Part shown: piece after piece, positions 60,820 through 64,000 of the stretch
Position numbering within the stretch: position 1 is the stretch's first letter
Layout of the letters: every line of letters begins with the position of its first letter
DNA from: Arsukibacterium sp. UBA3155
GTDB taxonomy: Bacteria; Pseudomonadota; Gammaproteobacteria; Enterobacterales; Alteromonadaceae
Reading direction: 5' to 3'
Length of the DNA: 64,000 bases
Assembly: GCA_002364615.1 (NCBI GenBank)
Contig: DEYP01000016.1
Span: forward strand, 62,001-126,000
Made by a program: the position numbers and the translations under genes
Notes under the pieces: model-generated
What the model was told of the DNA's origin: nothing
The model's input: only the letters and a program-made list of their open reading frames with translations
The model's database searches: none

Positions 60820-61121
60820 TGGCTAAGCACAAAATAAATGTTAAGTGGAATGATGGCACTCCAACCGATACTGGCGTTTACCTCGTGGCCGTCCGACATA
60901 TTACCGGCTTTGGCTCTTATGATTATTTGTACTGGGACGGCAGCCAGTGGCTGGACGATACTACTCCCAACGTAACAGGTTGGGCTGTTGCGACGGAAAT
61001 ACTTAATCAAATTGATGCAGATTGGCCAGAGAACGATAAAAAGGCCGATTTGGCGTTTGAAGAATACCGCAAAAAGCACAGTGGTAAAGCTAGCGAAGAC
61101 GATTTTGTCGAGGCTGATTAG
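60819..61121 (+). CDS. Unknown protein translationally coupled to the YafO-type toxin
   Basis: A 100-residue soluble acidic protein. The centre (TGVYLVAVRHITGFGSYDYL, YWDGSQWLDDTTPNVTGWAV) has a Tyr/Trp-rich pattern like DUF551-type phage proteins, but the match is too weak to name. The C terminus is charged (DKKADLAFEEYRKKHSG). Its ATG shares one base with the toxin stop (TAATG). It could be an accessory protein or the true antitoxin of the module. Confidence 0.6.
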   Translation: MAKHKINVKWNDGTPTDTGVYLVAVRHITGFGSYDYLYWDGSQWLDDTTPNVTGWAVATEILNQIDADWPENDKKADLAFEEYRKKHSGKASEDDFVEAD

Positions 61122-61181
61122 TCGAATTGACGTTTCTATCAGCCCAGCATAGTACTTTCTCAATGCTACTTCCGAATCAGT

Positions 61182-61210
61182 AAGGGCGCATTATTGCGCC
61201 CTTAGCTTTT
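61182..61210 (+). terminator. Terminator of the YafO module
   Basis: The stem AAGGGCGCA/TGCGCCCTT with loop TTAT is followed by AGCTTTT. It is nearly the same as the relBE terminator. Confidence 0.85.
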
Positions 61211-61224
61211 ACAGCCAATAAGGC

Positions 61225-61256
61225 CTTGACCTGGATTGGTTTTTCGGTGAATGTAA
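61225..61256. repeat. Boundary repeat, copy C
   Basis: A 32-bp sequence matching copy A (59072) at 26 of 32 positions, including CTTGACC, TTGG, TTTTCGG and AATGTAA. It lies between the YafO-module terminator and the ygiQ promoter. Confidence 0.55.
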
Positions 61257-61334
61257 ATCCTCAATCTCACCATTCGCCTTTCCCCGTTACTCCTTGTATA
61301 ATACGCGCCCTTGCTTCACTCAGGTGCTTAATTT

Positions 61335-63692
61335 ATGTCCACTGTTGCTACTCCCGTTTCCCGCAAATCTGCTCCTGTAGCGCGGATGGCACCTGAGCGT
61401 GATTTATTCTCTTATCCAAAATACTGGGCTGAGTGCTATGGCACGGCGCCGTTTTTACCGATGTCGCGTAAGGAAATGGATGTACTTGGCTGGGACAGCT
61501 GTGATGTGATTCTGGTCGTCGGCGATGCCTATGTTGATCACCCCAGCTTTGGCATGGCGGTAGTAGGGCGGATGTTAGAAGCGCAGGGTTACCGGGTTGG
61601 CTTGATTTGCCAGCCTGACTGGCACAGCAAAGATGACTTTATGCGTCTGGGTAAGCCGAACCTGTTTTATGGCGTGTCGGCCGGCAATATGGACTCGATG
61701 ATTAACCGCTACACCGCCGATAAAAAGCTGCGCCATGACGATGCCTATACCGCCGGTGATATTGGCGGCAAGCGGCCGGACCGCGCCGTTACGGTATATA
61801 CCCAGCGCTGCAAAGAAGCCTATAAAGATGTGCCGGTTATTATTGGTGGTATTGAGGCCAGTTTGCGCCGCATTGCCCACTATGATTACTGGTCGGAAAA
61901 AATTCGCCGCTCAGTCATATTTGACGCCAAGGCCGATATTTTAATTTATGGTAATGCCGAACGGCCGTTAATTGAAGTGGCGTACCGGATTGCCAGCGGC
62001 ATACCAGTCAGTGAAATTCAGGATGTGCGCGGCACCGCGGTTATTCGTAAAGAGCCGTTACCGGGCTGGCGCGGGGTGGATTCCACCGCCATTGATAAAA
62101 TTGGCAAAATTGATCCGATTTCTAACCCTTACGGCGCCGATGATGTTGGCTGTAGCAGCTATTCTGAATTTGCCAAAGCCGGCATTGATTTAAGCAAACC
62201 TGCTGAAGTAGAGGCTAAGCCGATAATGGTGCAGCCAGCGCGGCAAAAACCGTGGGAGCAAACCTACGTTAAGCTGCCGGCGTTTGAGCAGGTAAGCGTT
62301 AATAAGCCGTTATATGCCCATGCCTCACGTATTTTACACCAGGAAACCAATCCGGGTTGTGCCCGCGCCATTATGCAGCGCCATGGCGACCGCCATTTGT
62401 GGGTAAACCCACCGGCATTTCCGCTTAGCACCGAAGAGATGGACTTAGTGTTTGGCCTGCCTTATCAGCGGGTGCCACACCCGGTTTATGGCAAAGAAAA
62501 GATCCCGGCTTACGAGATGATTAAAACCTCGGTCAATATTATGCGCGGCTGCTTTGGTGGCTGCTCGTTCTGCTCGATTACCGAACACGAAGGCCGCGTT
62601 ATTCAAAGCCGCTCGAAAGAGTCGATAATGCAGGAGATCAAGGATATTCGCGACAAAGTACCCGGTTTTACTGGCGTTATCTCCGATTTAGGAGGCCCAA
62701 CCGCCAATATGTATCGCTTAAACTGTAAAAACCCAAAAGCCGAGCAAACCTGTCGCCGCCCTAGTTGTGTGTACCCGACTATATGCGAGCATATGGACAC
62801 CGATCAAAGTCCGACGGTTGAGCTTTACCGTGAGGCCCGTAATTTACCCGGCATTAAAAAAGTACTGATTGCCTCAGGTGTGCGCTATGACTTAGCGGTA
62901 GAAGACCCGAACTACGTGCGGGAGCTGGTGCAGCATCATGTTGGTGGCTATTTAAAAATAGCGCCGGAGCATACCGAAGAAGGCCCGTTATCGAAGATGA
63001 TGAAACCGGGCATGGGTGCTTATGACAAGTTTAAAGAAATGTTCGATCGCTTCAGTAAAGAAGCCGGCAAAGAGCAGTATTTAATTCCGTATTTTATTGC
63101 CGCCCATCCGGGTACCACCGATCTGGATATGGTGAATTTAGCGCTGTGGTTAAAAGAGCGTGATTTTAAACTGGATCAGGTGCAAAACTTTTACCCAAGC
63201 CCCATGGCCAATGCGACTACCATTTACCACACTGAAATGAACTCGCTGAAAAACATTAACAAAGCCAATGACGAAGTGGTTGCGGTGCCTAAGGGCGAGC
63301 GGCAGCGCCGGTTGCATAAGGCAATACTGCGCTATCATGACCCCAAAGGCTGGCCGCAAATTCGCGAAGCACTAATTAAAATGGGTCTGAGTCATTTAAT
63401 TGGCCGCAGCAAAGGCTGCCTGGTGCCGGAAGAGGGCAAAGACGAGCAATTTAGAAAACCACTAAAAGGTGGCAAGCCGGCACTGAGTCGCCACACAGGT
63501 TTAAACCCGGCGGCTAAGGCCATTGCTAAAACTACCCAGCACGCCAATAAAGCGGGTAAAAAGCCTGTTGCAGTTAATTCTGACTGGGCTAATGCAGGCA
63601 AGGCAAACAGCAGCAATGCGAATGCCGTTAAGTCTAAGCCAGGCAAAACGCAGAGTAATAGTGTCAGAAAACCGCAGCGGTCGAAAGGCTGA
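61335..63692 (+). CDS. ygiQ: Radical SAM protein YgiQ (UPF0313)
   Basis: A 785-residue radical SAM protein. The 4Fe-4S motif CFGGCSFC uses Cys406, Cys410 and Cys413. The N-terminal domain starts with [20 protein letters not shown], a cobalamin-domain-like fold in this family, and the C-terminal part contains [20 protein letters not shown]. The last 90 residues are a basic, Ala/Lys/Asn-rich tail. The reaction is unknown. A -10 TATAAT lies at 61297-61302, just upstream of the ATG. Confidence 0.93.
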   Translation: MSTVATPVSRKSAPVARMAPERDLFSYPKYWAECYGTAPFLPMSRKEMDVLGWDSCDVILVVGDAYVDHPSFGMAVVGRMLEAQGYRVGLICQPDWHSKDDFMRLGKPNLFYGVSAGNMDSMINRYTADKKLRHDDAYTAGDIGGKRPDRAVTVYTQRCKEAYKDVPVIIGGIEASLRRIAHYDYWSEKIRRSVIFDAKADILIYGNAERPLIEVAYRIASGIPVSEIQDVRGTAVIRKEPLPGWRGVDSTAIDKIGKIDPISNPYGADDVGCSSYSEFAKAGIDLSKPAEVEAKPIMVQPARQKPWEQTYVKLPAFEQVSVNKPLYAHASRILHQETNPGCARAIMQRHGDRHLWVNPPAFPLSTEEMDLVFGLPYQRVPHPVYGKEKIPAYEMIKTSVNIMRGCFGGCSFCSITEHEGRVIQSRSKESIMQEIKDIRDKVPGFTGVISDLGGPTANMYRLNCKNPKAEQTCRRPSCVYPTICEHMDTDQSPTVELYREARNLPGIKKVLIASGVRYDLAVEDPNYVRELVQHHVGGYLKIAPEHTEEGPLSKMMKPGMGAYDKFKEMFDRFSKEAGKEQYLIPYFIAAHPGTTDLDMVNLALWLKERDFKLDQVQNFYPSPMANATTIYHTEMNSLKNINKANDEVVAVPKGERQRRLHKAILRYHDPKGWPQIREALIKMGLSHLIGRSKGCLVPEEGKDEQFRKPLKGGKPALSRHTGLNPAAKAIAKTTQHANKAGKKPVAVNSDWANAGKANSSNANAVKSKPGKTQSNSVRKPQRSKG

Positions 63693-63722
63693 TGCAGCGG
63701 CTGTTTTTCAGCCTTAAATTTT
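63685..63722 (+). terminator. Weak terminator over the ygiQ stop
   Basis: AAGGCTGA (63685-63692) pairs with TCAGCCTT (63708-63715) around a 15-base loop and is followed by AAATTTTC. The stem includes the stop codon. Confidence 0.4.
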
Positions 63723-63723
63723 C

Positions 63724-63750
63724 AAAAAAGCAGCAACAGCAGTTGCTGCT
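63724..63750 (-). terminator. Minus-strand terminator with no visible gene behind it
   Basis: Read on the minus strand, AGCAGCAAC-TGCT-GTTGCTGCT is a perfect 9-bp stem followed by TTTTT. No minus-strand coding frame is present between here and 64000. Confidence 0.6.
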
Positions 63751-63923
63751 ATCCCAGCAATCACATCGCATTTCATCACTATAACAACTCTTTACCAGCG
63801 GTTTATTCTGCGCTGTGCAGCAAACTGCTATAGTTCATCAGTGATTAATTTTAGCCGGTTATACTCGGTGTTCTCTGTAATTTTACTGGTGGTTTAAACG
63901 CCATGCTTTAACAAGGATTGGTT

Positions 63924-64000
63924 ATGCCTGCTGTCGGCTCATCTGCTAAAAATGTTTTTCGGTCTGTATTCGGTGCGGTGCAGTGGTCAGCCCCTGAATG
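63924..64000 (+). CDS. Start of an unidentified gene (3' end outside the window)
   Basis: The ATG at 63924 follows AAGGA eight bases upstream, and the frame stays open to the last base (25 codons, beginning MPAVGSSAKNVFRSVFGAV). This is too short to assign to a family. It is encoded in the same direction as ygiQ, 231 bases away. Confidence 0.55.
   Translation, partial: MPAVGSSAKNVFRSVFGAVQWSAPE

Noticed and set aside
59072-61256. Integron cassette array
   Set aside because: No attC core (RYYYAAC...GTTRRRY) or integrase is visible; the repeated boundary sequence is of another kind.
1-64000. CRISPR array, rRNA or tRNA genes, prophage
   Set aside because: No regularly spaced short repeats, no rRNA-like sequence, no tRNA that I could recognise, and no phage structural genes were seen in either strand.

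Overview
The window looks like a chromosomal segment from a marine or aquatic gammaproteobacterium of the Alteromonadales/Chromatiaceae type (Rheinheimera, Alishewanella or Arsukibacterium would fit). The reasons are the scpA-scpB-rluB order, a YtfL-type CNNM protein, a lipoprotein-type M2 dipeptidase, a DUF3012 lipoprotein, and both GlyGly-CTERM and PEP-CTERM tailed proteins. This placement is inference from gene content; no rRNA or tRNA gene is present. I see no prophage, no intact transposase and no CRISPR array. Most of the window is well-packed core and transport genes.

Layout. 1-9.1 kb: chromosome segregation and rRNA modification (scpA partial, scpB, rluB), a beta-propeller lipoprotein, galE, a YciI-like protein, an NSS amino-acid transporter and a PrpE-type acyl-CoA synthetase. 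9.2-17.7 kb: a GNAT-nitrilase fusion, then an eight-gene Mrp-like cation/proton antiporter operon (E-F-G-A'B-C-D-D-D). 17.7-29.5 kb: a TPR diguanylate cyclase, a YtfL homologue, a DUF5610 protein, POT, MATE and MFS transporters, an ECF sigma/putative anti-sigma/DUF4097 module and an RluF-like enzyme. 29.5-39.8 kb: a possible small RNA, a DUF4136 lipoprotein, FadL with a FadR-like operator, and an RND efflux operon (one adaptor, two different permeases) behind a sigma-54-like promoter.

39.8-59.1 kb: a promoter plus yybP-ykoY manganese riboswitch controlling a GDT1-family Mn exporter, an NYN-domain protein, a class 3 lipase next to a small exported protein (possible effector-immunity pair), a second diguanylate cyclase, a lipase-like hydrolase, YajD, a GST, an M2 peptidase, a rhombosortase-target lipoprotein, a matrixin with a coiled-coil insertion, MscS, a solute-binding protein, a PEP-CTERM protein behind a sigma-54-like promoter, and a VOC protein divergent from a LysR regulator.

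59.1-61.3 kb is the accessory island. It holds two toxin-antitoxin modules (RelBE, and a YafO-type toxin preceded by an unrecognised 47-residue protein and followed by an overlapping 100-residue protein). The modules end in near-identical terminators followed by a related ~32-bp sequence. A copy of that sequence also precedes the island, as if modules had been added one after another between the LysR gene and ygiQ. 61.3-63.7 kb is the radical SAM gene ygiQ; the last 77 bases begin another gene.
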